The notes: a model not told the origin generated them from the letters alone. A DNA stretch of 64,000 nucleotides from JACVRM01 sp963755085 (GCA_963755085.1 CAVWIN010000013.1:84261-148260); one strand, 5' to 3'. Positions 1-8,891 are shown, numbered from the stretch's first letter. Made by a program: numbers and translations.

Positions 1-1
1 G

Positions 2-283
2 ACCGCGAAGACGACGCTGGTCCGGCTCAACGGCGGCGACGGCGCCAATCCGACGATGAGCTGCACGCTTGACGCCGGGGGCGGCAGCACCGACACGGCG
101 GAGACCGATCCGCACGCGAACCGCGCCACGCTGAACATGCAGCTGGTCGTGACGCTCGCCGCGCCGGGCTCGATCGTCCTCCGCTGCACGCGCGACACCG
201 GCAAGGGCAACTACCTCGCCCACGGCACGAAGATCATCGCGGTCCAGGTCGACAACGCGACGACCGAGGCGGTGACCGGATGA
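2..283 (+). CDS. Hypothetical protein, C-terminal part (runs off left edge)
   Basis: The frame is open from the left edge and closes with TGA; the start codon lies outside the window. The 93 visible residues are rich in Thr, Ala and Asn and hold two cysteines about 40 residues apart, which could form a disulfide if the protein is exported. I recognise no family. The stop overlaps the ATG of the next gene (ATGA), so it is probably the upstream member of an operon that ends with the c-di-GMP protein. Confidence 0.5.
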   Translation, partial: TAKTTLVRLNGGDGANPTMSCTLDAGGGSTDTAETDPHANRATLNMQLVVTLAAPGSIVLRCTRDTGKGNYLAHGTKIIAVQVDNATTEAVTG

Positions 284-822
284 CGATCACCGTCCGCACG
301 CTCGTCCTCTCCGTGACGCTCTTCCTCGGCGCGACGGTGGGCGGCATCGTGCTGCTCGTCCACGGCGGCGAGGGCACTGCCAGGACGCTCCTGAAGCCGG
401 GCGTCCCGGTCGTCGTCACCGCCGACCACCTCGATTCTCTGTCGGGCGCGACCGCCCCGATCTACTGGGCCGGCTCCTTCCCCGATCGCCGGCTCGAGGT
501 CACGACCACGAGGAGCGGCTCGTTCGTCCGCTACCTGCCCCCGGCGACAAACGCCGGCTCCCACGCGAAGACGCTGACGATTGCGACGTACCCGGTCGCG
601 GACGCCTGGCAGGTCGCGCAGCAGGCTGCCCAGGAGCGCGGGGCGCGCCACGTGAAGCTGACCGACGGGCGCGTCGCCGTCTGGCGCACCTCGCGCCCCA
701 CGAGCGTCTACATCGCCGCGCGGGGCTCGAACACGCTCGTGGAGGTCTTCGACCCGAGCGCCGCCAAGGCGCAGAACCTCTCGATCTCCGGCCTGGTGCA
801 ACCAGTCGCACAGGCGGGGTGA
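280..822 (+). CDS. Hypothetical membrane-anchored protein
   Basis: A 180-residue protein. Residues about 6-27 form one hydrophobic segment (LVLSVTLFLGATVGGIVLLV) preceded by a short polar N-terminus, so it is an uncleaved signal or membrane anchor with about 150 residues outside. The rest has no cysteine and no motif I recognise. The ATG overlaps the previous stop by ATGA, and its own TGA overlaps the GTG of the GGDEF/EAL gene, so the three are translationally coupled. A role with the c-di-GMP protein is only suggested by this context. Confidence 0.6.
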   Translation: MTITVRTLVLSVTLFLGATVGGIVLLVHGGEGTARTLLKPGVPVVVTADHLDSLSGATAPIYWAGSFPDRRLEVTTTRSGSFVRYLPPATNAGSHAKTLTIATYPVADAWQVAQQAAQERGARHVKLTDGRVAVWRTSRPTSVYIAARGSNTLVEVFDPSAAKAQNLSISGLVQPVAQAG

Positions 823-3110
823 GGCAGCCCGTGCGCCGGTCGCTCCCCGGTTGGCTCGCCGCACTCGCCGTCCTGGCCCTCGCCGGAGGCGCCGTCGTCG
901 GCGTGCTCAAGCTGCGCGAGCAGGCCGACCTCGCGCGCGGCCAGGAGCTCGCGCTCGAGCGGCTCGGCTCGCTCACGAACGAGCAGAGCAGCCTCGAGTG
1001 GCAGGCGGTCGCCGCCCACGGCGCCGGGGCGAGTGTGCTCGCCAGGGAGATCGGGGCGCGCGGGCGCTCGATGGACGCCGAGCTCGCGCGCCTGTCCGCG
1101 CTCGGCGAGCGACCCGATCCGGAGCTCGTCGACGCAGCGACGATCCACCAGCAGGCGCTCCGCCACGAGCTGCGCCTGCTCGCCGAAGGCCGGCTCGACG
1201 CAGCACTCACCGTCGGCGAGCAGCGTGTCGACCCGAGCCTGAACCGCTTCCAGGGCGTCCTGCGCCGGACGCTCGACGATTCGGCGTCAAGGGCCCAGTC
1301 GGCGTCGTTCCGGGCAACGGCCGCGACGGGCGTCCTCGTCGCCCTGGCCGCCCTCTTCAGCATCCTGCTCCTGCGCGCCTTCCAGGGCGCGCGCCGCTCG
1401 CTCGCCGACGCGGACGAGCGCGCCCTCCGGCAGAGCGAGCGCTGGTTCCGCGAGCTGGTCCAGAACGCCTCCGAGCTCATCGTCGTCGTGCAGCCCGACA
1501 CCACCGTCACCTACGCGACCGACTCCGCCTTGCCCATGCTCGGCCTGATGGCGAGCGACCTCGTCGGCCGGCGGCTGCTCGAGCTCGCGCACCCCGACGA
1601 CGCCGACGCCCTGCGCGAGGCCTCCGCCGGAGTGCCGGCGAGCCGCTTCGAGTGCCGCCTCTCCACGCGCAACGGCTCGTGGGTCGTCCTCGAGTGGGTG
1701 CGGGGAGAGCTCGCGGACGATGCAGGCTGCATTCTCACCGGCCGCGACATCACAGACCGCAAACGGCTCGAGGGCGAGCTCCGCCACCTGGCCTTCCACG
1801 ACAGCCTGACCGGGCTCGCGAACCGCGCCCTGTTCGAGGACCGCCTCCAGCACGCGCTGTCGGGCGTCGCCCGCCAGGGCGCCGGCGTCGCCGTCCTCTT
1901 CGTCGACCTCGACGATTTCAAGACCCTGAACGACAGCCTCGGCCACGCGGTGGGCGACGTGCTCCTGCGCGCGGTCGGCGACCGGCTCCGCGAGGGCCTG
2001 CGCGGGTCCGACACGGCGGCCCGGCTCGGCGGCGACGAGTTCGCTCTGCTGCTTGAGGGCGTGCCCGACCCGCAGGCTGCGCTCCAGACCGCCCAGCGGC
2101 TGCTCGCCTCGCTCGAGCCGCCGTTCGACGTCGACGGCCGGCACCTGGCCGTGACCGCGAGCATCGGCGTGGCGCCGGCGCTGGGCGGCCGCGAGACCAT
2201 GGCCGAGCTCATGCGCAACGCCGACCTCGCCATGTACGACGCGAAGCGCCGGGGCGGGGCGCAGGCACGCCTCTTCGAGGAAGAGATGCACGAGGTCGCG
2301 CTGACCCGACTCGAGCTCGGCGGCGAGCTCCAGCGGGCAATCGACGAGAGCCAGTTCGAGCTGCACTTCCAGCCGATCATCGCGCTCGAGTCGAACGCGA
2401 TCCTCGGCGCCGAGGCGCTGATCCGCTGGCGGCACCCCGAGCGCGGGCTCCTGCCGCCCGCAGCGTTCCTGCCGCTCGCGGAGGAGACCGGCCTGATCAC
2501 GCCGATGGGCCGCTGGGTGCTCGAGGAGTCCACGCGCGCATTGCGGCGCTGGCAGGACGCATACCCCGCGCTGCCGCTCTATGTCAGCGCGAACCTCTCC
2601 ATGCGCCAGCTCGAGGACCCGGAGGTCGTCGAGCACGTCCGCGACGCGCTCGCGGACGCCGGCGTGACCTCCGACCGGCTCGTCCTCGAGATCACCGAGA
2701 GTTTCCTCGCCGACGAGAGCGAGGCGCCGCGCATGCGCCTCCAGCGCCTGCGCGCGCTCGGCGTCCGGCTCGCCGTCGACGACTTCGGCACCGGTTACTC
2801 GGCGCTCAGCTACCTCCAGCGCTTCCCGATCGACATGCTCAAGATCGACCGGTCGTTCGTCGAGCACGCACGGCCGTCGTCGTCGAGCGTTGACCTGCTG
2901 CGTAGCATCGTGCAGCTCGGGCAAAGCCTGCACCTCGACGTCATCGCCGAGGGCATCGAGGACGCCGAGCAGGCGCGGACGCTCGTCGGCATGGGCGTGC
3001 GCGCCGGCCAGGGCTTCCACTTCGCGAAGCCACTCGAGGAGGCGCGCTTCGCGGCGATGCTCGCCCGCGGCGACGTGCGCGACCGCGCGCTCACAGAGAT
3101 CCTGCGCTAG
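819..3110 (+). CDS. Membrane PAS-GGDEF-EAL protein (c-di-GMP synthesis and breakdown)
   Basis: A 763-residue protein with the following order: transmembrane segment about 10-30, extracellular helical sensor region about 35-160, second membrane segment about 168-187, PAS domain about 205-313, GGDEF domain about 320-485, EAL domain about 500-755. The active-site GGDEF is intact at 404-408, so diguanylate cyclase activity is expected. The EAL domain keeps EALIRW (532 on), a DDFGTGYS loop, KIDRSFV and EGIE, all needed for phosphodiesterase activity, so the protein may be bifunctional. The GTG start at 819 overlaps the previous TGA; a second GTG at 831 is an alternative. Its TAG shares a CTAG with the convergent gene downstream. 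Confidence 0.93.
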   Translation: MRQPVRRSLPGWLAALAVLALAGGAVVGVLKLREQADLARGQELALERLGSLTNEQSSLEWQAVAAHGAGASVLAREIGARGRSMDAELARLSALGERPDPELVDAATIHQQALRHELRLLAEGRLDAALTVGEQRVDPSLNRFQGVLRRTLDDSASRAQSASFRATAATGVLVALAALFSILLLRAFQGARRSLADADERALRQSERWFRELVQNASELIVVVQPDTTVTYATDSALPMLGLMASDLVGRRLLELAHPDDADALREASAGVPASRFECRLSTRNGSWVVLEWVRGELADDAGCILTGRDITDRKRLEGELRHLAFHDSLTGLANRALFEDRLQHALSGVARQGAGVAVLFVDLDDFKTLNDSLGHAVGDVLLRAVGDRLREGLRGSDTAARLGGDEFALLLEGVPDPQAALQTAQRLLASLEPPFDVDGRHLAVTASIGVAPALGGRETMAELMRNADLAMYDAKRRGGAQARLFEEEMHEVALTRLELGGELQRAIDESQFELHFQPIIALESNAILGAEALIRWRHPERGLLPPAAFLPLAEETGLITPMGRWVLEESTRALRRWQDAYPALPLYVSANLSMRQLEDPEVVEHVRDALADAGVTSDRLVLEITESFLADESEAPRMRLQRLRALGVRLAVDDFGTGYSALSYLQRFPIDMLKIDRSFVEHARPSSSSVDLLRSIVQLGQSLHLDVIAEGIEDAEQARTLVGMGVRAGQGFHFAKPLEEARFAAMLARGDVRDRALTEILR

Positions 3111-3535
3111 CTGTCGAGCCGCCGCTCGAGGTCGTCCAGGAACTTCGCGGCCTGTCGCTCCGCGACCGGGTGGATCGCCGGCGCGAGCCGGTTGAGCATC
3201 CCGCCCAGGTCGATGTCGGCCGACCAGGCCATCGCCGTGCGCCCGCCCGCGTCCGTGAGGTCGAACGCGGTGCGCACGGCGACCGAGGCGCCGAGCCGCT
3301 TGCCCTTCGCTTTCAGCAGCGCGTGCTCCGGCGGCGTCTGCTCGACGAGCTCGAAGTCCAGCGTGAGCGAGACCGGCGAATGGGGCAGCCGCATCTCGGC
3401 CGACCAGTGCACGTCGTCCTTGACGTCGAGCGACTGCACGCCGGGCAGGAAGTCGGCGAGCACCTCCGGGTCGACGAGCAGCTCCCAGACGCGCTCGCGC
3501 GCGGCCGCGAACTCACGGGTGCCGCCGATGACCAC
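3107..3535 (-). CDS. SRPBCC / CoxG-like lipid- or ligand-binding protein
   Basis: A 142-residue START-like fold protein. The N-terminus (REFAAARERVWELLVDPEVL) and the helix ending PVAERQAAKFLDDLERRL are typical of the carbon monoxide dehydrogenase subunit G (CoxG) family of SRPBCC proteins. No coxSML genes lie nearby, so a role in CO oxidation is not supported; members outside cox clusters have unknown ligands. It is convergent with the GGDEF/EAL gene, and the two stop codons share the palindrome CTAG. Confidence 0.75.
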   Translation of the reverse strand: MVIGGTREFAAARERVWELLVDPEVLADFLPGVQSLDVKDDVHWSAEMRLPHSPVSLTLDFELVEQTPPEHALLKAKGKRLGASVAVRTAFDLTDAGGRTAMAWSADIDLGGMLNRLAPAIHPVAERQAAKFLDDLERRLDS

Positions 3536-3551
3536 CGCGGGACGCTAGCGA

Positions 3552-4244
3552 TCAGGCGTGACGAAATGCGGGCGGGTGCGGCATCATGCCGCCGCCGCGG
3601 AAGAAGCCGCGGTGCTCGAAGTGACCGGGATCCGGGAAGCGCCCGTTCACCAGGTCGGTGATCCGCGACTGCAGGTCCTTCAGCATCTGGTCGGCCTGCG
3701 CCTGCGTGAGCCGGCCGTTCGTGACCGCTGTGCTCAGCTTCTGCTTCGCGTCGTTCGTCAGCGCAGTGATCAGGCCGTCGGCCGTCTTGCCCTGGTCCTT
3801 CGCGACCTGCGCGAGCGTCTTGCCGCCCTCGAGCGCCTGGTGGAGCTGCTGCTCCGTCATGCCGAGGTACGTGGCAGCGGCGTCGAGACCGCGCGCGAAC
3901 GGGCCGCCGTGATGGCCGAAGCCGTGCGGGCCGTTGAAGCCGCGGTGCGGGCCGGCAAAGAGCGGCAGGTCGCCCGCCTCGACGCGCGCCTTCAGCGCGT
4001 CGCCCTGGGCCTGGGTGATCGTGCCGGCCTTGACCATGGCGTCGATCTGGTTCTCGACCGCCTGCTTCAGCGCCGCGCTCAGCTTCGCGGGCGTGACGCC
4101 GAGCTGGCCCGCGGCGTCGGCGATGATCGCCTGCTGGGTCGCCTTCGGGTCGTTGAACTTGGTCGCAGCGATGGCGCCGCCGCCGGCAGCGACAGCCAGG
4201 ACGGCGGCGCCGATCACGAGGAGGGTCCCCTTCTGCAACCTCAC
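3552..4244 (-). CDS. Secreted or anchored helical protein with two TQAQ modules (paralog A)
   Basis: A 230-residue protein. Residues 6-28 are a signal or anchor. Two helical modules follow (about 40-90 and 118-200), each carrying a G-x-(I/L)-TQAQ turn and a preceding LG-(V/M)-T segment. They are joined by a Gly/His-rich linker (99-118), and the tail (206-230) is also rich in His, Gly and Met, which hints at metal binding. The start is GTG at 4244, with the hydrophobic segment directly after it. A paralog lies at 6018-6697, and the genes between them encode redox membrane functions. Three TGATTC repeats precede it (about 4250-4285). I cannot name the family. Confidence 0.65.
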   Translation of the reverse strand: MRLQKGTLLVIGAAVLAVAAGGGAIAATKFNDPKATQQAIIADAAGQLGVTPAKLSAALKQAVENQIDAMVKAGTITQAQGDALKARVEAGDLPLFAGPHRGFNGPHGFGHHGGPFARGLDAAATYLGMTEQQLHQALEGGKTLAQVAKDQGKTADGLITALTNDAKQKLSTAVTNGRLTQAQADQMLKDLQSRITDLVNGRFPDPGHFEHRGFFRGGGMMPHPPAFRHA

Positions 4245-4285
4245 AACCCGAAGGGAATCACGGTTGCCTAAGAAAACGCTGGGAA

Positions 4286-4888
4286 TCACATAAGAATCAG
4301 CGCGAGCGTGAACTCCGCCGCGACGAGGCCGCCGATCACCGGCGCGAGGCGGACGGCCCACGGCCCCGCGGCGCGGCGGCGCGCGACGCGCCACGCGATC
4401 GCGCCCGTCACCGAGGCCGCGGACACCAGGTAGAGGAGCTGCGCCCAGCCCGCATGCGTGTCGGTGCCGGCGGTCACGCCGTGGACGAGCGACAGGGCCC
4501 AGACCGCGAAGTTGAGGTAGTGCGTGCGCCGCCAGAAGGAATGCGGGATCCGGTCTTTCAGCTGGTTCGTGATCGCGATCGCCGCGAGCAGCTCGGCGCC
4601 GACGATGCCCGCCGCCGTGGCCGCCGGCCGGTACGACGACGTGAACGGGATCAGCACCTGGCGCAGCGAGAAGCCGATGTAGGTGTCGAGGAGCAGCCCG
4701 GCGACGTGCACGCCGATGAACGTCCAGGTCAGCGTGCCGGCGAAGCGATGGACGTCCTCGACCGCGAAGCGCGGCCAGCGCGGCAGCGTCTTGCGGCCGG
4801 CGAGCAGGATGCCGAGCAGCACCGAGGCGGTCAGCAGCCCGAAGGCCACCATCCCGCCCGAGCGCGCGACGTACCAGGCGAGGTTCAC
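4286..4888 (-). CDS. Ferric reductase-like transmembrane protein
   Basis: A 200-residue integral membrane protein with about six hydrophobic helices and histidines spaced as in ferric reductase-like b-haem domains (VHRFAGTLTW, GVHVAGLLLDTY, RRTHYLNFAVW, LVHGV). It begins VNLAWYVARSGG at a GTG whose bases overlap a TGA in the apbE frame that is restored by removing one base (GTGA). As sequenced, the frame is joined to ApbE as one 481-residue ORF, but I read that as an indel effect. Expected role: membrane electron transfer, probably coupled to the flavinylation activity encoded upstream. Confidence 0.75.
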   Translation of the reverse strand: MNLAWYVARSGGMVAFGLLTASVLLGILLAGRKTLPRWPRFAVEDVHRFAGTLTWTFIGVHVAGLLLDTYIGFSLRQVLIPFTSSYRPAATAAGIVGAELLAAIAITNQLKDRIPHSFWRRTHYLNFAVWALSLVHGVTAGTDTHAGWAQLLYLVSAASVTGAIAWRVARRRAAGPWAVRLAPVIGGLVAAEFTLALILM

Positions 4889-5731
4889 GCCGCCACACGC
4901 CACTCGATCGAGGCGCGCCAGGCGTCGTTCGAGAACGACGGTGTCACCGGTGAGGAACCGCCCGGGGAGCCCGCGCTCGTCGAGCCACGCCGGGCCGTCC
5001 CAGCCGAGCAGGAACGCCGCCTTCGCGGCGACGTCCGCCGCGGCGCAGCTGCCGGCCGCGACCGTCACCTCGTCCCAGGGCACGCTGGCCGGACGCCCGG
5101 TTCCGGGGTCGATCAGGTGGTGCTGCTCTTCGCCGCCGCGCATCCAGCGCCGCCGCGAGCTGCCGCTCGTCGCGATGCCGCCGGCGTCGAGGCGCACCGA
5201 GCCGCTGCCCGGGAGCGCGACGATCACGCCGCCGCGCGCGGCCACGTCGCCGCCGGCCGAGACGTACCCGTCACGCGAGATGAGCGCGAGGGCGCGATCG
5301 ACGGCCATGCCCTTGACCACACCGTTGAGATCGAGCCGGAGCCCCACCGGGCGCGAGAGGATTCGCCCGGCAAGGCTCACGACGTCGGGGCGACCGCGCT
5401 GGGGTCTGCCGAGCGCGCCGTCATGCGGCAGCGCGGCGAAGTCGCGGTCATACCCGGCCGCCTCGATCGCCCCACCGAGGGTCGGGTCGACGAGGCCGCC
5501 GGTGCTCCGCGCAGCGTCCAGCGCGACGCGAACGACATGCGCGAAGAGGGGAGAGACGAGAACGGTGTCGCGGGCGACGGCGTTGACGAGGCTGAGCTCA
5601 CTCGCGGGCCGGAACCGGCTGAAGACGCGATCCCACTCGTCGAACAGGCGCCGGACGCGGCCGAGCTCGCCCGCGGTGGCGCCGCCGACGACGACGTCGA
5701 CGCCCATGCTGCCGAAGACGTCAGGAGACAC
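4885..5731 (-). CDS. apbE: FAD:protein FMN transferase ApbE, frame broken near 3' end
   Basis: ApbE family: the N-terminus shows F-x-x-MGVDV, then a DEWDRVFSRFRPASELS segment, LRLDLNGVVKGMAVDRAL, SAGGDVAARG and HHLIDPGTGRPA, the signatures of extracytoplasmic enzymes that attach FMN covalently to partner flavoproteins. The open frame runs into the ferric reductase without a stop. Removing one G near 4930-4936 gives the ending VVLNDAWRASIEWRVAA and a TGA that overlaps the reductase GTG, as seen for many gene pairs here. The start is GTG at 5731, overlapping the upstream gene by 11 bases; ATG at 5707 is an alternative. No obvious signal peptide is seen. Confidence 0.8.
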
Positions 5732-6018
5732 TCGTGCCCACCTGCGGCTGCGAGCCGGAGCTCGGGCTCACCGAGCCGGAGCCGAAGCTGAAGCCGCTGT
5801 CGTCGTTCGAGGAGTAGGAGCTGCCGTCGTCCGACGAGGACACCGGGGACGAGGTGCTCGCCGAGGACGACGTGCTCGCGGTCGTTGCCGGAGTGGCCCG
5901 ACCAGGCGAGCCCGGCCGCCGCGGCAAACGCGACGGCGGCGCCCGCGCCGAGGGCCCTCTTGGCCCTCGACGCGCGCTGCCGCGCCTCCTCGATCCGTGA
6001 GGGGCGGGCGGGTTCCAT
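5721..6018 (-). CDS. Small Ser-rich single-pass membrane protein, frame broken
   Basis: Starts with ATG at 6018, which overlaps the TGA of the upstream gene (TGATG). The N-terminus is basic and helical (SRIEEARQRASRAKRAL), followed by an Ala-rich membrane segment at about 23-39. After about residue 40 the frame must shift by one base (near 5885-5905) to reach the Ser/Thr/Gly-rich tail that ends GTSVS with a stop at 5721. The span is 298 bases, one more than a multiple of three. It sits between a helical secreted protein and ApbE. The function is unknown; it could anchor or present a redox partner. Confidence 0.45.
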
Positions 6019-6697
6019 CAGGCGGCCGTCCCCACCGACGAGGACTGCTGCGGCGCGCCCGGCGGCGGACCGTCGAAGTCCGGCCGCTGCGGCATGGTGC
6101 CGTTCACCATGTCGGTGATGTGCTGCTCCAGGTCCGAGAGGATCTGGGTCTGCTGGGCCTCGGTCAGGCGACCGGCCTTGACGTCGGCGGCGATGTGCTG
6201 CTTCGCGTCCGCGACCATCGCGGCGACGAGGCCGTCGACCGTCTTGCCGTTCGCCTTGGCGACGTCGGCGAGCGACTTGCCCGACTGCAGCTGGGTCATG
6301 AGCTGCGACTGGGTCAGCCCGAGGTAGGTGGCCGCGGCGTCGAGGCCGGGGCCGGTGCCAGTGGTGGCCGACCGCCGGTGCGCCGCCGCCGGCCGGGCCG
6401 AGCCCGACGAGCGGGACGTCGCCGGCCGCGATGCGCGGCCTTCAGCTCGGTCGCCTGGGCCTGGGTGAGTCGGCCGGCGTTGACCGCCGCGTCGACCTGG
6501 TTCTCGAGCGCCTTCTTGAGCGCGTCGGACAGCTGCGTCGAGCTGACGCCGAGCTGGCCCGCCGCGTCCGCGACGATCGCGTTGCTCTGCGCCTGAGGGG
6601 AGTTGCTCTGGGTGGCGGCGACCGCTGCTCCGCCGCCCGCGATCGCGAAGAGCGCGACCGCGCCGGCGGCCACCGACCGCTTGTGACGTTTGATCAT
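6018..6697 (-). pseudogene. Secreted helical protein with TQAQ modules (paralog B), frame broken twice
   Basis: Paralog of the 3552-4244 protein. It has a basic N-terminus (MIKRHKRS), signal or anchor segment, a first module (AAGQLGVSSTQLSDALKKAL, then LTQAQATELK) and a second module (LDAAATYLGLTQSQ through LTEAQQTQILSDL). The two halves are in different frames. The paralog alignment suggests two one-base insertions, near 6430-6440 (restoring an ARIAAGDVPL segment) and near 6340-6365; the total of 680 bases fits two extra bases. It is probably an intact gene in the organism. A good ribosome site (ACGGAGGTG) precedes the ATG, and a PhoP-type direct repeat lies about 80 bases upstream. Confidence 0.6.
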
Positions 6698-6766
6698 GTT
6701 CTAACACCTCCGTGTTGGTTGCTGCCTGCCATGGACAGCAGCTAACCGGGGCGGGGTAAGTCGCCC

Positions 6767-8123
6767 TTAAGACACGGACTGTGACTTCGCTGTGAACCGG
6801 TTCCAACGGTGCCGAGACCGGCAGGCGAAGCCGCATCAGGGTGCCGCCGCCCTCGGCGTGCTCGGCGGTCACCTCGCCGCCGTGGGCGTGCGCGACCTGC
6901 CGGACGATGGCGAGGCCGAGCCCGGAGCCGGGCATGCCGCGCGCGGCCGTCGATCGGTAGAAGCGGTCGAAGACGTACGGGAGATCCTCGTCGGCGATCC
7001 CCGGCCCCTGGTCGCGCACGAGCACCTCGCCGTCCCGGACGGTCACGTCGACGATCCCCCCGGGCGGGCTCCACTTGGCCGCGTTGTCCAGCAGGTTGCC
7101 GATCGCCCGCTCGAGCGACGCGGGGACTCCGACCATCGGCGACTCCTCGAAGTGCGTCAGGAACGTGACCGTCGGACGGTTGCGCTGGACGCGCTGGAGA
7201 GCGGCCAGGGCGACGAGATCGAGCCGCATGTCCTCGGGCTCGCTCGCGTGCTGCTCGCCGCGTGCCAGCTCGATCAGCTCGTTGATCAGCTCGGTCATCT
7301 CGCCGAGCTGCTCGACGACGTCGTCGAGCAGCCGCTCGCGCTCGCCCGGCGGGAGGGGGCGGTCGCGGGCGAGCACCTCGATGTTGGTGCGCAGGCTCGT
7401 CAGCGGCGTGCGCAGCTCGTGCGACGCGTCTGCCACCAGCGCACGCTGGGCGCGCGTGGACTCCTCGAGCGCGCCGAGCATCTCGTTGAAGCGGGTGGCG
7501 AGCTGGCTGAGCTCGTCCTTGCCGTGCACCTCGATGCGCTGCGAGAGGTCACCCGTCTTGGTGACCGTCTCCGTCGCTCGGGTCAGGCGGCGGATCGGCG
7601 CGATCGCCGCGCCGGAGACGAGCAGCCCGAGGATGGCGGCGAGGCCGATCCCGGCAGCCGAGGCGATGAGGAGAATCGTGCGCGTACGTTTGACGGCGCG
7701 GTCGACCTCGTCCAGCGGCCGCGCGACCTGGACGGCGATGCCCCTGAACCCGCCGTGGTACGGGAACGTGAAGATCCGGACACGGATCCCGCTCACGGTC
7801 GCGCTGGTGTAGTACGACCCGGCGCCGCCGTTAGCGACCTTCAGTGTCTGCGCGGTGACGGGAAGCTTGACGCCTTCGGTTCCCCCGGTTGCGGACACGA
7901 TCTGCGGATAGGTCCCGAGCAGAGACAAATCGGGGCCGGTGACCGCGTGCTCGAGGTCGCTGGGATCGCGGGCGTTTAGCGCCTCGGCATCGTTGTGCAG
8001 CGCGTTGTCCACACCGGAATAAAGCTGGTCGCGGACGACGACGAACAGCCCTGCCGACGCGAACACGATCGCGATCGCGACCGCACCGGTCGCGAGCAGG
8101 GTCATGCGGACGCGGAAGCTCAC
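6767..8123 (-). CDS. Sensor histidine kinase (MprB-like), 3' end uncertain
   Basis: Membrane segments at about 8-30 and 149-171 flank a sensor loop of about 115 residues; HAMP is at 172-225, then the dimerisation helix with phospho-acceptor His235 in ADASHELRTPLTSLRTNIEVL, and a HATPase domain with NLLDNAAKWSPPGG, VRDQGPGI and GSGLGLAIV. The H-box wording is that of MprB. GTG at 8123 overlaps the TGA of the response regulator. The frame has no stop before the next gene. A one-base insertion near 6780-6840 would end the protein at TAA 6767-6769, which I use as the end; another shift would end it at 6742. Partner: the OmpR-type regulator just upstream. Confidence 0.8.
6778..6795 (-). promoter_or_regulatory. 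PhoP/OmpR-type direct repeat
   Basis: On the minus strand the site reads TCACAGC-GAAG-TCACAGT, two heptamers 11 bases apart. This matches the TCACAGC-N4-TCACAGC box known for mycobacterial PhoP. It lies upstream of paralog B and close to the end of the kinase gene, so the adjacent response regulator (8120-8788) is the natural candidate to bind it. Binding is inference. Confidence 0.55.
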
Positions 8124-8788
8124 TGCGGGCGGAGCGCGTACCCGACGCCGCGCACGGTCTGGATCAGGCGCGGGCGGTTGCCTGCCTCGGTCTTGCGGCG
8201 CAGGTAGCCGATGTAGACGTCGAGCGAGTTGGACGCGAATCCGAAGTCGTAGCCCCAGACGCGCTCGAAGATCGTGGAGCGCGTCAGCACCTGGCGCGGG
8301 TTGCGCATGAAGAGCTCGAGCAGGTTGAACTCGGTGCGCGTCAGCTCCATCAGCTCTCCGCCGCGCCGGGCCTCGCGCGTGCTCGGGTCGAGCTCGAGAT
8401 CCTCGAAGCGCAGCACCTCGTCGGTGCCGCCCGACCGGCGCAGGAGCGCGCGCAGGCGCGCGAGCAGCTCCTCGAGGGCGAAGGGCTTCGGCAGGTAGTC
8501 GTCCGCCCCGGCGTCGAGCCCGGCGACCCGGCTCTCGACCTCGGCCCGGGCGGTCAGCATCAGCACCGGCACCGAGTTGCCGTCGCGACGGATGCGCCGG
8601 CAGACCTCCAGACCGTCGATCGTCGGCATGAGCACGTCGAGGATGAGGGCGTCGGGATTGCCGCCGTTCAGCCTCGCGAGCGCGTCCGCGCCGTCCTCTG
8701 CGAGCTCCACCTCGTACCCTTCGAGCTGGAGTGCACGCCGGAGCGATTCACGCACCGCACGCTCGTCGTCGACGACCAGAATCCGCAT
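8120..8788 (-). CDS. OmpR-family response regulator (MprA-like)
   Basis: A 222-residue regulator: receiver domain 1-115 with the acidic pair DD at 7-8, phospho-acceptor Asp51 (ALILDVLMP) and the conserved Lys in YLPKPF; then a winged-helix DNA-binding domain with ELTRTEFNLLELFMRNPRQVLTR and a C-terminal VRGVGYALRPQ. It is the first gene of a minus-strand unit with its kinase and is divergent from the HtrA protease. The arrangement regulator-kinase-HtrA recalls mycobacterial mprA-mprB-pepD, which responds to envelope stress. A half-matching box (8809-8826) lies just upstream and suggests autoregulation. Confidence 0.9.
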   Translation of the reverse strand: MRILVVDDERAVRESLRRALQLEGYEVELAEDGADALARLNGGNPDALILDVLMPTIDGLEVCRRIRRDGNSVPVLMLTARAEVESRVAGLDAGADDYLPKPFALEELLARLRALLRRSGGTDEVLRFEDLELDPSTREARRGGELMELTRTEFNLLELFMRNPRQVLTRSTIFERVWGYDFGFASNSLDVYIGYLRRKTEAGNRPRLIQTVRGVGYALRPQ

Positions 8789-8808
8789 GACACGCAGTCT
8801 GCCGCCCG

Positions 8809-8826
8809 ATTGTGAACCTGCGTTAA
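8809..8826 (-). promoter_or_regulatory. Degenerate PhoP-type box before the response regulator
   Basis: The minus strand reads TTAACGC-AGGT-TCACAAT, with the same 7-4-7 spacing as the box at 6778-6795. It starts about 20 bases upstream of the regulator ATG, fitting an autoregulatory site. The first heptamer matches poorly, so the call is tentative. Confidence 0.35.
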
Positions 8827-8872
8827 GACGGCGCGCCGGTGGGCAAGTCTTACCCGGGTCTTAGGTGCAGTT

Positions 8873-8891
8873 CACCGTTGCTTTAACGGTG
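8873..8891 (+). promoter_or_regulatory. Inverted repeat upstream of htrA
   Basis: CACCGTT-GCTTT-AACGGTG forms a perfect 7-bp dyad about 57 bases before the HtrA start. It could be an operator for the adjacent regulator or an RNA hairpin. The surrounding 8789-8948 spacer also holds CTTACC/CTTAGG repeats that resemble sequence next to the box at 6757-6775. Confidence 0.35.

Noticed and set aside
6018..8123. A 701-codon kinase frame continuing to 6018
   Set aside because: The kinase domain is complete before about 6780; the rest reads through the start region of paralog B in another frame and joins its tail only by chance of an indel.
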